In this document: positions 44,922 to 53,187 of the stretch, in pieces
Layout: each line of letters opens with the position of its first letter
How positions within the stretch are numbered: the stretch's first letter is position 1
Assembly: GCF_024623455.1 (NCBI RefSeq)
Contig: NZ_JANIPJ010000006.1
Coordinates: forward strand, 186,001 to 250,000
Direction: 5' to 3'
Source: Paenibacillus soyae
Lineage (GTDB): Bacteria > Bacillota > Bacilli > Paenibacillales > Paenibacillaceae
DNA length: 64,000 nucleotides
Translations under genes and position numbers: made by a program
Notes under the pieces: generated by a model
Told to the model about the DNA's origin: nothing
Databases searched by the model: none
Seen by the model: the letters and a program-made list of their open reading frames with translations, nothing else

Positions 44922-46607
44922 TTACCCTCCTGCAAAATACTCCTTCACAACGGAATAAGCCAGCTTCGGTCTGCGGTACCGGTCCACGATTCCCTTGCTG
45001 TTCTGCGTTCCCGCGCGGGTCAGCAGCCATCCCGTCCCTTCCGTTACCCTGCAATCGCAAAATTGCCAGATCAGCATGCCGGACAAGAACGGGACGGACG
45101 TATAAGCCGCCAAATTACTCTCCATGATATCGGCATGGCGTTCCTCCGTTCCCTTCACCCGGCTCGGGTCGCGGTAACCGTAATAGCCGTCTCCGCCGAA
45201 TTCGCTCATGATCATCGGCTTCCCAAGTCCGCCGGCCTCATCCGCCCAAATTCTCGCCTGCTTGACAAGCTCCAGCGGATCCTCGTCTCCGTACCAGAGC
45301 GGATACAAGTTGAACGAGACGATATCCGCAAGATCGAAGCAAAGCTCGCGATCGCGATGATGCGAAGCGAAGCTTAGCGGCCTCGACGAATCCATCGCCC
45401 GGATTTGCTCGAGCTGCGTCCGGTACATCTCCCGGCCTTCCGGCGTATCGCTGGCGCACTCGTTCAGAATCGCCCAGATGATGATGCTCGGATGGTTGAA
45501 ATGGTTCTCCACCATCTCCCGGTTGCAATCCTCGCACTGCTTGGCGAACAAAGGATGCTTCATTTGCTCCAGACTGAGGCCGCGCGCATGATTTTCTTCC
45601 CAGACGAACAAGCCCCGCTCATCGCACAAATCAAGAAACCGTTCATCGTTTGGATAGTGGCTGGTCCGTACGGTATTGGCCCCCATGTCCAGCATCAATT
45701 CCATGTCGTGCACCATAAGCGGATAAGGAATGGCGGCTCCCGCCAGCGCATGATCCTCATGCCGGTTGAAGCCCTTCAGAACAACGTCCTCGCCGTTTAC
45801 CTGGATGCGGCCATTCTCCGTCGTCACCGTTCGAAAGCCGACCCGCTCGATCAAATCATCCACGGGAGCATCTCGCCCTTCAATATACAGAAGCGCCTTC
45901 AGCAAATAAAGCGTTGGATCGCCAGCCGACCAAGGGTTAACGCCGGGGAACGATTCCGTGATCGAAATTTCGACGGATTCATCTGGCTTTACGCTGACCT
46001 CGCCTGCGTCGATGTCCCGGCCCGCCAGACTGAGCTGTAGCCGTGCGCGGCGAACTCGTTGTCCGATATTCCGTACATAGATGCTGATCGCACCCTGCCA
46101 GCCTGCAGCCATACGAATCGGCGTAAACGCGATTCGTTCGATGAACAGCTCTTGCAGCAGCTCGATCGCCGCGGGCCGGATCAAGCCGCCATACGTATAA
46201 TAATCGTTCGGAACATGAAGCGCGGACGATTCGCCGAACGAATTGTCCACGATCACCGCAATCTCATGCGATCCCGGTTCGACATCCGGAATGACGACGG
46301 CAAACGGCGTGTACGCATTATAATGGCGCCCTGTCGGAATCCCGTCGAAGAAGACGTCGGCTGTATGGCTTACGCCTTTGAAAACAAGGCGAATGGCGCC
46401 TTTCCGCGTTATTTCTACTGTTCGCCGATATACTCCTTTTCCCTGATAGGTGACAAACTGCGGATGCATCTCCCAACACCCGGGCACGGGCATCCGGTAT
46501 TGATAACGTGCCGGCAATCCCTCCATACCGGCAATCGGTTGAAAATCCCAATCGCCCTCCAGCTCTTGCACGTTGCGTATTTCATTCGTTCTAAACAGTC
46601 GCAGCAA
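44922..46607 (-). CDS. GH2 beta-glycosidase (beta-glucuronidase/beta-galactosidase type), cytoplasmic
   Basis: A 561-residue protein. TTG 46607 is preferred: GGAGGG lies seven bases upstream and falls inside the end of the GH42 gene, which it overlaps by 17 bases; an in-frame TTG at 46622 would precede the ribosome binding site. Domains: sugar-binding jelly roll (~10-150), immunoglobulin-like sandwich (~155-260), TIM barrel (~265-560). GFNRHEDHALAG, TVRTSHYPND, acid/base Glu383 in WAILNECASD and nucleophile Glu469 in IMSEFGGDGYYGYRDP are GH2 hallmarks. The short form and the NRHED motif are closer to beta-glucuronidases than to LacZ; specificity is not settled. Co-transcribed with GH42. Confidence 0.9.
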   Translation of the reverse strand: MLRLFRTNEIRNVQELEGDWDFQPIAGMEGLPARYQYRMPVPGCWEMHPQFVTYQGKGVYRRTVEITRKGAIRLVFKGVSHTADVFFDGIPTGRHYNAYTPFAVVIPDVEPGSHEIAVIVDNSFGESSALHVPNDYYTYGGLIRPAAIELLQELFIERIAFTPIRMAAGWQGAISIYVRNIGQRVRRARLQLSLAGRDIDAGEVSVKPDESVEISITESFPGVNPWSAGDPTLYLLKALLYIEGRDAPVDDLIERVGFRTVTTENGRIQVNGEDVVLKGFNRHEDHALAGAAIPYPLMVHDMELMLDMGANTVRTSHYPNDERFLDLCDERGLFVWEENHARGLSLEQMKHPLFAKQCEDCNREMVENHFNHPSIIIWAILNECASDTPEGREMYRTQLEQIRAMDSSRPLSFASHHRDRELCFDLADIVSFNLYPLWYGDEDPLELVKQARIWADEAGGLGKPMIMSEFGGDGYYGYRDPSRVKGTEERHADIMESNLAAYTSVPFLSGMLIWQFCDCRVTEGTGWLLTRAGTQNSKGIVDRYRRPKLAYSVVKEYFAGG

Positions 46608-48603
46608 TGGATTTCCCTCCAAACTCTTGATCTAATTCGATGATTTCAACCGCATAGGGGTCCATGTGTACGGCAGGACCGACGTTCATCTCCTGCAGAA
46701 TGCTCCTGTACGTACCCTTTAGCACGACGGTCTGCTGCTTTGGCGTCAGATTCAACAGGAACAAATAATTGGCGTCCTCTTTCCGGCGAATCGAAATTTG
46801 CACGCCCTCCGGCAAACCGGCAAATCGGGTTAGCCCTGCATGGTCCGCAGCCTTCCCGAATAATTCCAGGTAGAAGCTTTCCTCGGCAACGGTACCCGTA
46901 TAATAGACTTGGCCCTTTCCATACGAATGAACCGTTACAGCCGGTTTACCGGCGTAGAAATCGTCCTCATACCAAGCAATGGTCTCAGCTCCCGTAGGCT
47001 CCAGAACATCGCACCATTGACTGCATGAATAGGTCTTCCCGTCCTGCAAGCGGATCGTATGAACGTCATGGCCGACAGGATCGTATTCCGCTACGGTTAC
47101 GCCCGCGGCCTCGGCCAAATGAGCAGGCAGCGGATGCATCCAGCATACGTTGCTCCTATTTTTGACGCCGGTACGGTTCGTCAGGATGAGAGTAGCTCCG
47201 TTCTTCGCGCAATTCTTCAGCTTGTCCGCCAGCTTCTCATCCAGCAAATAGAGCGAAGGCGCAATAATAAGGCGATACTGGTCCAGATCGTCCGTTGTAT
47301 TCACAACATCCGTCAGAATGCCGGATTTGGTCAGAGCACGGTGATAAAGCTTCAGATTGTCGAAATAATTCATGCCTTCTGCCTGTGGTTGAATCTCGAA
47401 CGCATTGTACAAATCATGGGAATGGAGAACGGCAGCCTCGCCAAGCACCTCCGATTCCGCCAAGACGGGAGAGAGCCGGTTCACTTCCTCGCATAACATC
47501 CGGTATTCCTCGAATCGCCTGCCGGGAACATTGCTATGGTCGATTAATCCATGCCAGAACTGTTCGGCGCCATACGGGGCGCTTCGCCAACGGAAATGAA
47601 CGAGCGTGTCTGCTCCGCGGGCTATGCATTGCCACGCGAAGGCCCGGATAAACCCGGGCTGCGGGGTTCGCCACATCGGAAACCAGCATCCGGGAGGGCC
47701 GCTTATCGTTTCCATGATCCAGAAATTTTGCCTTTTGATCCCCCGGGCTAAATCGAGCGTCAACGCGCCGCCGTAACCTCCCGATACCGCTTTGTCCGGG
47801 CTCGTGCTTGGGTAATAATCGAGGGAAGCGAAGTCCAGTACCTCGCAAAGCTTGTAATAATCGAGGGACATCGGATAGCTCCAAATATTATGCGTGACAA
47901 AATGGTCCGGGCAATATTTGCGCAAAATATTAACTTGCAATTGTTGAAATTCCACAACGGAATCGGTTTCGAACCGCTTCCAGTCGAGCAAATAAGACGG
48001 ATTCCTGAATTTGGCGCCGCCTAGCGGTGTCGTGATTTGCTCCCAAGAGCTATATTCGCCGCTCCAGACTACCGTGCCCCAATCCCGATTCAAGGCCTCC
48101 AAAGTATCGTACTTCTCCGACAGCCATTCGCGAAACCGGTTGTTGCAGCTCTCGCAATGGCACTCATTCAGGCTGAACTCATTGTCGATCTGCCAACCGA
48201 TCACTGCCGGGTGGTGGGCGTAATGAGAAGCCAGCTTCCCCACGATTCTCGCCGAAAAGACACGCATGGACGGACTGTTGTAGCAGCGGTGTCCGCGAAT
48301 GCCCGGATAGCGCGGATTCAGCATAGCGTCGCGGGGAAGCACATCCGGAAAGCGCTCCACGAGCCAATTGGGAGGCGTGCAGGACGGCGTGCCGATCACG
48401 ACCTGGATCCCATATTTATAGAAAACATCGATTGCATCATCCAGCCAGCCGAACTCATACCGGCCTTCCTCCGGCTCCAGGCGCGACCAAGCGAATTCGG
48501 CCACGCGGATCAGGCTGACTCCCGTATCCCGCATCAGCCTCGCATCCTGCTCCCACATCGAGCGCTCCCAATGCTCCGGATAATAGTCAACACCCATTCT
48601 CAT
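46591..48603 (-). CDS. GH42 beta-galactosidase
   Basis: A 670-residue cytoplasmic enzyme; GGGGTGG precedes ATG 48603. GH42 signatures: GVDYYPEHW at the start, acid/base Glu142 in WQIDNEFS, nucleophile Glu298 in IMETISGPPG, and four zinc-ligand cysteines (Cys107, and Cys148, Cys150, Cys153 in NECHCESC). Domain B (~385-590) and a C-terminal beta domain follow. It releases terminal beta-galactose, for example from xyloglucan side chains or galacto-oligosaccharides. First gene of a GH42-GH2 operon whose promoter carries the conserved element shared with the GH74-GH5 and GH43 genes. Confidence 0.94.
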   Translation of the reverse strand: MRMGVDYYPEHWERSMWEQDARLMRDTGVSLIRVAEFAWSRLEPEEGRYEFGWLDDAIDVFYKYGIQVVIGTPSCTPPNWLVERFPDVLPRDAMLNPRYPGIRGHRCYNSPSMRVFSARIVGKLASHYAHHPAVIGWQIDNEFSLNECHCESCNNRFREWLSEKYDTLEALNRDWGTVVWSGEYSSWEQITTPLGGAKFRNPSYLLDWKRFETDSVVEFQQLQVNILRKYCPDHFVTHNIWSYPMSLDYYKLCEVLDFASLDYYPSTSPDKAVSGGYGGALTLDLARGIKRQNFWIMETISGPPGCWFPMWRTPQPGFIRAFAWQCIARGADTLVHFRWRSAPYGAEQFWHGLIDHSNVPGRRFEEYRMLCEEVNRLSPVLAESEVLGEAAVLHSHDLYNAFEIQPQAEGMNYFDNLKLYHRALTKSGILTDVVNTTDDLDQYRLIIAPSLYLLDEKLADKLKNCAKNGATLILTNRTGVKNRSNVCWMHPLPAHLAEAAGVTVAEYDPVGHDVHTIRLQDGKTYSCSQWCDVLEPTGAETIAWYEDDFYAGKPAVTVHSYGKGQVYYTGTVAEESFYLELFGKAADHAGLTRFAGLPEGVQISIRRKEDANYLFLLNLTPKQQTVVLKGTYRSILQEMNVGPAVHMDPYAVEIIELDQEFGGKSIAATV

Positions 48604-48641
48604 TCCTATCCACCCCTATGTCCCAATACTTGTCACATTAA

Positions 48642-48704
48642 ATTATAGAGCACGCTTTCATTGCGAACCATGATTATCAAGTCATGGAATAGCATGAAAT
48701 AGAC
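48642..48704 (-). promoter_or_regulatory. Activator-type promoter of the GH42-GH2 operon (copy C of a shared element)
   Basis: On the minus strand the element (48666-48704) contains ATTTCATGCTATTCCATGAC and TTGATAATCATGGTT. It is followed by an 18-bp spacer and a perfect TATAAT (complement of 48642-48647). There is no sigma-A -35 box; the element's end takes its place. The same arrangement with the same 18-bp spacing occurs at 57439-57501 and 59301-59362. A weak cre-like TGAAAGCG lies in the spacer. Confidence 0.75.
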
Positions 48705-48721
48705 ACTAGATTGCACAAAAA

Positions 48722-48749
48722 AAATGACGCATCCATTCATGCGTCATTT
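48722..48749 (-). terminator. Terminator of the AraC gene at 48756-49580
   Basis: AAATGACGCAT (48722-48732) pairs with ATGCGTCATTT (48739-48749); the minus strand continues with T8. It lies just upstream of the GH42 promoter element. Confidence 0.85.
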
Positions 48750-48755
48750 ACGTGT

Positions 48756-49580
48756 TCATTCATAGTTATTGATGGATTGTTGAAAGAACTTTTGTTCTCT
48801 CCATTGCGTAGGGGTCATATTAAAGTGTTTTTTAAACAGCTTCGAGAATTCCATTTGATTGTCATATCCGACACTACCCGCAACTTCTTTTATGGTCATG
48901 CTGCTCTTTTTGAGAGATTGCGAAGCCATCTCCATTTTAAGAGAGATAATGAATTGCTGCGTGCTTATGCCGCAAATGCTTTTGAAGATGCGTGCCAGGT
49001 GACTGCGGTCTATGTTCAAAAAATGGGCGATTTCGGAAACGGCTATCCGTTTGTGCACATTGCTTCTTATATAATTTTTGGCATAAGAGACATAGGTTTC
49101 TGCCGTATTCTCATCTTTCGTCAATAATTTGCCCTTCGTAAGCGCCGCGATAAACGGCCAGAAATAGCTCATGATCGTTTCAAAGTCGGTCCAGCCTAAA
49201 TCGATTATATTCTTCAGCGCGTTTCCGACGCCGTTATCATCATTTATGACGTGGTTCTCGTGCGAGAAGCCTGTCACGGACATCATCCTCTCCGAGAAGC
49301 TGCCGTCAAACTCGATCCAACGGTACAACCACGGATCATGGTCATCCGCCTTATAATAGGCCGTTTGTTTCGGATAGATCAGGAAAAACTGTCCTGCGTG
49401 TACTTGATAAACTTTTTTATTAATATGCAACTCGCCATGCCCGCTGTAAATGTAATGGATGAGATAGAAGTTACGCGCCGCGGGCCCGAAGGAATATCCG
49501 TTATCGCACTGCTGTTCCCCATATTGCATGGGATAAATATCGGATGAGATTAAAGGACTTTTCGCATAATAGAGTTTCAT
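48756..49580 (-). CDS. AraC-family transcriptional regulator (candidate activator of the GH regulon)
   Basis: A 274-residue protein. N-terminal AraC ligand-binding cupin (~15-150): FYLIHYIYSGHGELHINKKVY, HAGQFFLIYPKQTAYYKADD and WLYRWIEFDG are typical of sugar-sensing members such as RafR/MsmR. C-terminal double helix-turn-helix (~175-270): KRIAVSEIAHFLNIDRSHLARIFK and MTIKEVAGSVGYDNQMEFSKLFKKHF. It lies between the divergent GH27 gene and the GH42-GH2 operon. Because the conserved promoter element sits right beside it, it is the best local candidate to bind that element, but no binding is demonstrated. Confidence 0.9.
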   Translation of the reverse strand: MKLYYAKSPLISSDIYPMQYGEQQCDNGYSFGPAARNFYLIHYIYSGHGELHINKKVYQVHAGQFFLIYPKQTAYYKADDHDPWLYRWIEFDGSFSERMMSVTGFSHENHVINDDNGVGNALKNIIDLGWTDFETIMSYFWPFIAALTKGKLLTKDENTAETYVSYAKNYIRSNVHKRIAVSEIAHFLNIDRSHLARIFKSICGISTQQFIISLKMEMASQSLKKSSMTIKEVAGSVGYDNQMEFSKLFKKHFNMTPTQWREQKFFQQSINNYE

Positions 49581-49704
49581 TGCATTCAGCTCCCGGAACT
49601 ACTATATCACATTTCCCCATAATCACTCGATAAAAACACATTTATCTACTCCGCTATTTATCCTATCATAACAATAAAAATGCAACTTGCGAGGAGGATT
49701 TCTT

Positions 49705-51519
49705 ATGGAGAAAGTATCAGCTAAAGTTACATCAAGGACAGCGCCGGACAAGATCACGGATCCCGACTACATGTTTCCGGCTTTCTCGAACGGCAAGGTG
49801 CTTCTGAATAAAAAGCAGGGACGCCTCCCTGCCATGGGCTGGAACAGCTGGAATGCCTTCGGCAGCAAGAACAGCGAGACGCTCACAAAGTTGATGGCGG
49901 ACGCGATCGTCGATTTGGGGCTTGCGGAGCTGGGATACAAGTATGTCGTGCTCGATGACGGCTGCTATAAGTCCGAACGCGTCAACGGGTTGCTTTCAAA
50001 CGAAACGATTAAATTTCCAAGCGGCTTTAAGGCGTTATCCGATTACATCCACGGCAAGGGACTTAAATTCGGTATGTACAACGATATAGGAACACATCTT
50101 TGCGCGGGCTCCGCGGTAGGCACTTGCGGCTTTGAAGATGTCGACACGAGGTCGTATATAGACTGGGGAGTCGACTTTATCAAGGTTGATAACTGCTACT
50201 ACCTTTGGGACAATGCCACGTTCTCGGACTCCACCAACGCCAAATATTCCTATGCCCCGAATATTAGAAGAATAACGGTTATGGGCGAAAAACTGAATAT
50301 CACTTTAAATGCGGTGAAGGACGGTGTGCTTCTAGGCCAGGGCGCATCCAAAAACAGCGGCGATTATGTAACAAACATCGGCACCTTCGACGGAACAAAC
50401 GTGGGGACTACACCTGTAGGCGTCCGCTCGGGAGAGCTGGCGTTTACCGTGAACGCGCCGGCTGGCGGAAACTACGCCATAACCGTCCATTACGCAAGCG
50501 GCGAGGAGAATGGCACGGGACGCTGGCTTCAGCTTGCCGTAGGAAACGCAGAGAATGAAACCCGATATTTTGATGATTTGCTTCCTCTTACCGAAAGCAC
50601 GATTGCCTTTACAGATTCGGAGGAAATAACGGTTTCCCTAAATGAGGGAGAAAACATCATACGTCTTATGAACCATAGAAGGCAGGAGAATACCCTTAAT
50701 TCCTATGCGGTTTTGCTCGAAGGCTTGAACAAGGCTGACCCTAACCATGATATTGTATTCTCCATCTGCGAATGGGGGAAAACGCAGCCGCAAAACTGGG
50801 GATATAAGGTTGGCGACTCCTGGCGCATTCTTAATGATATAACCTTCAGCGTCGGCTCCGATGGCAATCCGGGCTCCGCCGAGTGGAGTTCGAACCATAC
50901 CGCAAGCATTACCTCGCAATATAGCAAGGCGGTTATTATGGATGAGTTTGCCGGGCTTGATAAGGGATGGAACGATCCCGATATGCTTGTCATCGGTATG
51001 AACGGGATTACAACGACCATGAGCAAAACGCATATGACGATGTGGTGTATGATGAATTCGCCGATCATGCTTGGAATGGACTTAAGACGGATTGCAAAGG
51101 GCGACGAGCTATGGAGGATTATCGCGAACAAAGAGGTTATCGCCTTGAATCAGGACCCGCTCGGCATCCAGGCCAAAAGAATTTATTGCTCTATCGATAA
51201 TACCAATCCCGATACGGCCTATATTGCGAATACCAACCGTGTTGATATTCTGGCAAAGCCTCTTGCGAACGGAGATTTAGCCATATCCTTTATCAATCTC
51301 AGCGACTCGAGAGATACGAAGGAGCATTCCGTTGATGTAAGCCGCATTATCGATTATCTTAGGCATAAAATGGTTGATGCCGAAACCTTCAAACATGCAG
51401 CAAGCTATGGCCTAAAAGATTTATGGACAGGCGAGGTTACAACGAGCATTTCAAAGACCTTCTCTGTTACAGGCATTGACGCCTATGACAATGTCACCCT
51501 AAGAGTTACTCCTCTATAA
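49705..51519 (+). CDS. GH27 alpha-galactosidase with a carbohydrate-binding-like module inserted in the barrel
   Basis: A 604-residue cytoplasmic protein; GAGGAGG (49691-49697) sets ATG 49705. GH27 motifs: PAMGWNSWNAFG, YVVLDDGCY, FGMYNDIGTHLCAG, nucleophile Asp162 in DFIKVDNCYY, and GWNDPDMLVIGM (Asp424/Asp426, containing the acid/base). About 140 residues (~203-343) are inserted between the nucleophile strand and SICEWG; they read as a CBM6/35-like beta sandwich (GDYVTNIGTFDGTNVG, GGNYAITVHYASG, GENIIRLMN). The C-terminal beta domain follows. It removes alpha-galactose from galacto-oligosaccharides or galactomannan fragments. Divergent from the AraC gene; next gene is seven bases downstream. 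Confidence 0.92.
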   Translation: MEKVSAKVTSRTAPDKITDPDYMFPAFSNGKVLLNKKQGRLPAMGWNSWNAFGSKNSETLTKLMADAIVDLGLAELGYKYVVLDDGCYKSERVNGLLSNETIKFPSGFKALSDYIHGKGLKFGMYNDIGTHLCAGSAVGTCGFEDVDTRSYIDWGVDFIKVDNCYYLWDNATFSDSTNAKYSYAPNIRRITVMGEKLNITLNAVKDGVLLGQGASKNSGDYVTNIGTFDGTNVGTTPVGVRSGELAFTVNAPAGGNYAITVHYASGEENGTGRWLQLAVGNAENETRYFDDLLPLTESTIAFTDSEEITVSLNEGENIIRLMNHRRQENTLNSYAVLLEGLNKADPNHDIVFSICEWGKTQPQNWGYKVGDSWRILNDITFSVGSDGNPGSAEWSSNHTASITSQYSKAVIMDEFAGLDKGWNDPDMLVIGMNGITTTMSKTHMTMWCMMNSPIMLGMDLRRIAKGDELWRIIANKEVIALNQDPLGIQAKRIYCSIDNTNPDTAYIANTNRVDILAKPLANGDLAISFINLSDSRDTKEHSVDVSRIIDYLRHKMVDAETFKHAASYGLKDLWTGEVTTSISKTFSVTGIDAYDNVTLRVTPL

Positions 51520-51526
51520 TAAGCTG

Positions 51527-52279
51527 ATGATTGAGGATCTTGTTACTACCGAACAGTTTGTGACCATGGTCATTAGAATCAGTAAAGGCCATATAGAGCC
51601 GACGCGCGACAGCTGGTCGTCAGGCTATATGGATTACGCGTTGTATAAGGGAATGATCGAGGACTATGATCTAACCAACGTAAGCAAACCCATTGAGCGC
51701 CGTTCCGCCGCAAGGATCGTTCATGAGACGCTGCTAACCGAATTCGGAGAAAAAGACGAGCAGGACTGGTCGGCGGCAGAAAATCTTAAGGACTTGTATT
51801 CCTGCCGTACCTGCGTCATGCATATCGCGCAGATGTATGTGAAAGGGATCATGCCCGGGCGTGATCCATACATGTTCGATACAGCGGGCAGTTTAACTCG
51901 TGTGGAAGCCGAAGAAGTTGTTGCTAGAATGCTTGATAGGGAGCAGCGTATTCCTCGGACTGAGGGCAGAGTATTTCAAAGTAAACATCTGACCCCCGAT
52001 GAAGCATGGGAGCTGATGGGGAATGACCCTACGGCAATGTTAGTAGATGTGCGTACGAATGAGGATTATCGAACAGGGCATATCCGAGGAAGCATTTGTA
52101 TACCGTTACAGGATATCTCCAATAACCCGTTCTCGGTGTGCGTGCGAAAGGATACTCCATTAATCCTTTACTGTCAAAAGGGCTATAAAAGTTCTATAGC
52201 GGCACAAGCCCTTATAGATGCAGGTTATAGCAGCGTTTATACGATTCCAGGACTAGAGCAGTATTCGTATCCTTTATAA
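51527..52279 (+). CDS. Rhodanese-domain protein with degenerate SLH-like repeats
   Basis: A 250-residue protein. Residues 1-137 contain SLH-like units without the usual sharp motif (TTEQFVTMVIRIS, MDYALYKGMIEDYDLTNVSKPIERRSAARIVHE, KGIMPGRDPYMFDTAGSLTRVEAEEVVARML). Residues ~150-248 are a rhodanese domain (DPTAMLVDVRTNEDYRTGHI, IPLQDI, active-site loop CQKGYKSS with Cys216). No signal peptide. ATG 51527 lacks a ribosome binding site but is seven bases after the GH27 stop, so translation is probably coupled. The reading frame is different from GH27, and its upstream extension is closed by TAA at 51500, so it is not simply the broken tail of GH27. Function unknown; the fold pairing is unusual for a cytoplasmic protein. 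Confidence 0.75.
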   Translation: MIEDLVTTEQFVTMVIRISKGHIEPTRDSWSSGYMDYALYKGMIEDYDLTNVSKPIERRSAARIVHETLLTEFGEKDEQDWSAAENLKDLYSCRTCVMHIAQMYVKGIMPGRDPYMFDTAGSLTRVEAEEVVARMLDREQRIPRTEGRVFQSKHLTPDEAWELMGNDPTAMLVDVRTNEDYRTGHIRGSICIPLQDISNNPFSVCVRKDTPLILYCQKGYKSSIAAQALIDAGYSSVYTIPGLEQYSYPL

Positions 52280-52314
52280 TAGGACGCCGGCTGCTTCCAT
52301 TGTCCTCATATAGC

Positions 52315-52352
52315 AATAGCCCCCGTCTTTGATGTCATAGATGGGGGCTATT
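52315..52352. terminator. Bidirectional terminator between rhodanese and deacetylase genes
   Basis: AATAGCCCCC (starting 52315) pairs with GGGGGCTATT (ending 52352), followed by TTGATCC on the plus strand. It separates two convergent units. Confidence 0.75.
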
Positions 52353-52365
52353 TGATCCTTGCTTG

Positions 52366-53175
52366 CTATCTCAGCCTCTTCGTTTCGCCTGCCGCAATAC
52401 GGACGGCTTCGCCGTCTGCGCTAACCCAAACCTCTTGAGCATTCGGATTATGCACCATGCTTCGATCAACCGAGAAACGGAGCGCTTTGAGCGCATTCTG
52501 GTAGGATGCAATATCCGTCATCGACGCTTTCCAGACCGACTCCTCGCCGCCGAGCAGCTCGCCCGCCTTGTCTATCAGATCCCAGTTGTCATCATGATCG
52601 AATTCGTAGCTGTGGCCCCAGATAAATAATAGCTCCATCCGGCTGAACCACGACTTGGATGACAGAAATTGTTCCGCCTTCTCAACCATCTCTTTGTGGT
52701 GGCAGGTCGGATGCCATCTCAGCGGATCATCCGGCATGTGGAAGCCGCCGTGGCTCTGGACGGTGCGGGCATATTCGATACCAAGCACCGGCAGCGCGCG
52801 CACAACGCGGTCGTTGTAGGTGCCGAACGGATAACTCATGCCGCGTACGGGATATCCCGCAATCGCCTCCAGATTTCGGCGATCCGCGATCAGCTCCTCC
52901 GCAATCTGATCGTCCGGGGACTGCTCCAGGAAGGGATGAGTGACGGTATGGGCCGAAATCTCGTGGCCGCGAAATAAGTCCGCCGCTTCTTCGGCACGGA
53001 TGTATCCTTCCTGGCCGAAATTGCCGGAATTCAGATGGAACGTTCCTTTGAGGCCATAGCGGTTAAACGCCTGCACCAGCCTCCTGTCTTGCTCGCGGCC
53101 ATCGTCGAAACTAAACACGACCGCCTTGCTGAGCCCTCCCGGAAACCGGTCGAATCGAATGCTCACGTTTCTCAT
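52366..53175 (-). CDS. Polysaccharide deacetylase family protein (NodB-like)
   Basis: A 269-residue protein. ATG 53175 is preferred: AGGAGG lies seven bases upstream, whereas ATG 53181 would be one base from it. NodB motif 1 is VFSFDDG and motif 2 is HTVTHPF (metal-binding His-x3-His preceded by HEISA). MSYPFGTYND is motif 3. Metal-dependent N- or O-deacetylases of this family act on chitin, peptidoglycan or acetylated hemicellulose. No signal peptide is visible, so a cytoplasmic oligosaccharide deacetylase or a cell-associated role is possible. It follows the GH74-GH5 gene by 12 bases and is probably co-transcribed. Confidence 0.88.
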   Translation of the reverse strand: MRNVSIRFDRFPGGLSKAVVFSFDDGREQDRRLVQAFNRYGLKGTFHLNSGNFGQEGYIRAEEAADLFRGHEISAHTVTHPFLEQSPDDQIAEELIADRRNLEAIAGYPVRGMSYPFGTYNDRVVRALPVLGIEYARTVQSHGGFHMPDDPLRWHPTCHHKEMVEKAEQFLSSKSWFSRMELLFIWGHSYEFDHDDNWDLIDKAGELLGGEESVWKASMTDIASYQNALKALRFSVDRSMVHNPNAQEVWVSADGEAVRIAAGETKRLR

Positions 53176-53187
53176 ATTCATTCCTCC

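Noticed and set aside
49581..49704. A fourth copy of the AraC-type promoter element upstream of GH27
   Set aside because: A TATCAT -10 is possible, but the conserved AAATCATGCTAT and AAGGTT blocks are not present, so it was not counted.
51500..51530. A frameshift joining the GH27 gene and the rhodanese gene into one protein
   Set aside because: The downstream frame is closed by TAA at 51500 just before its ATG, and the GH27 C-terminal beta domain appears complete, so two coupled genes fit better.
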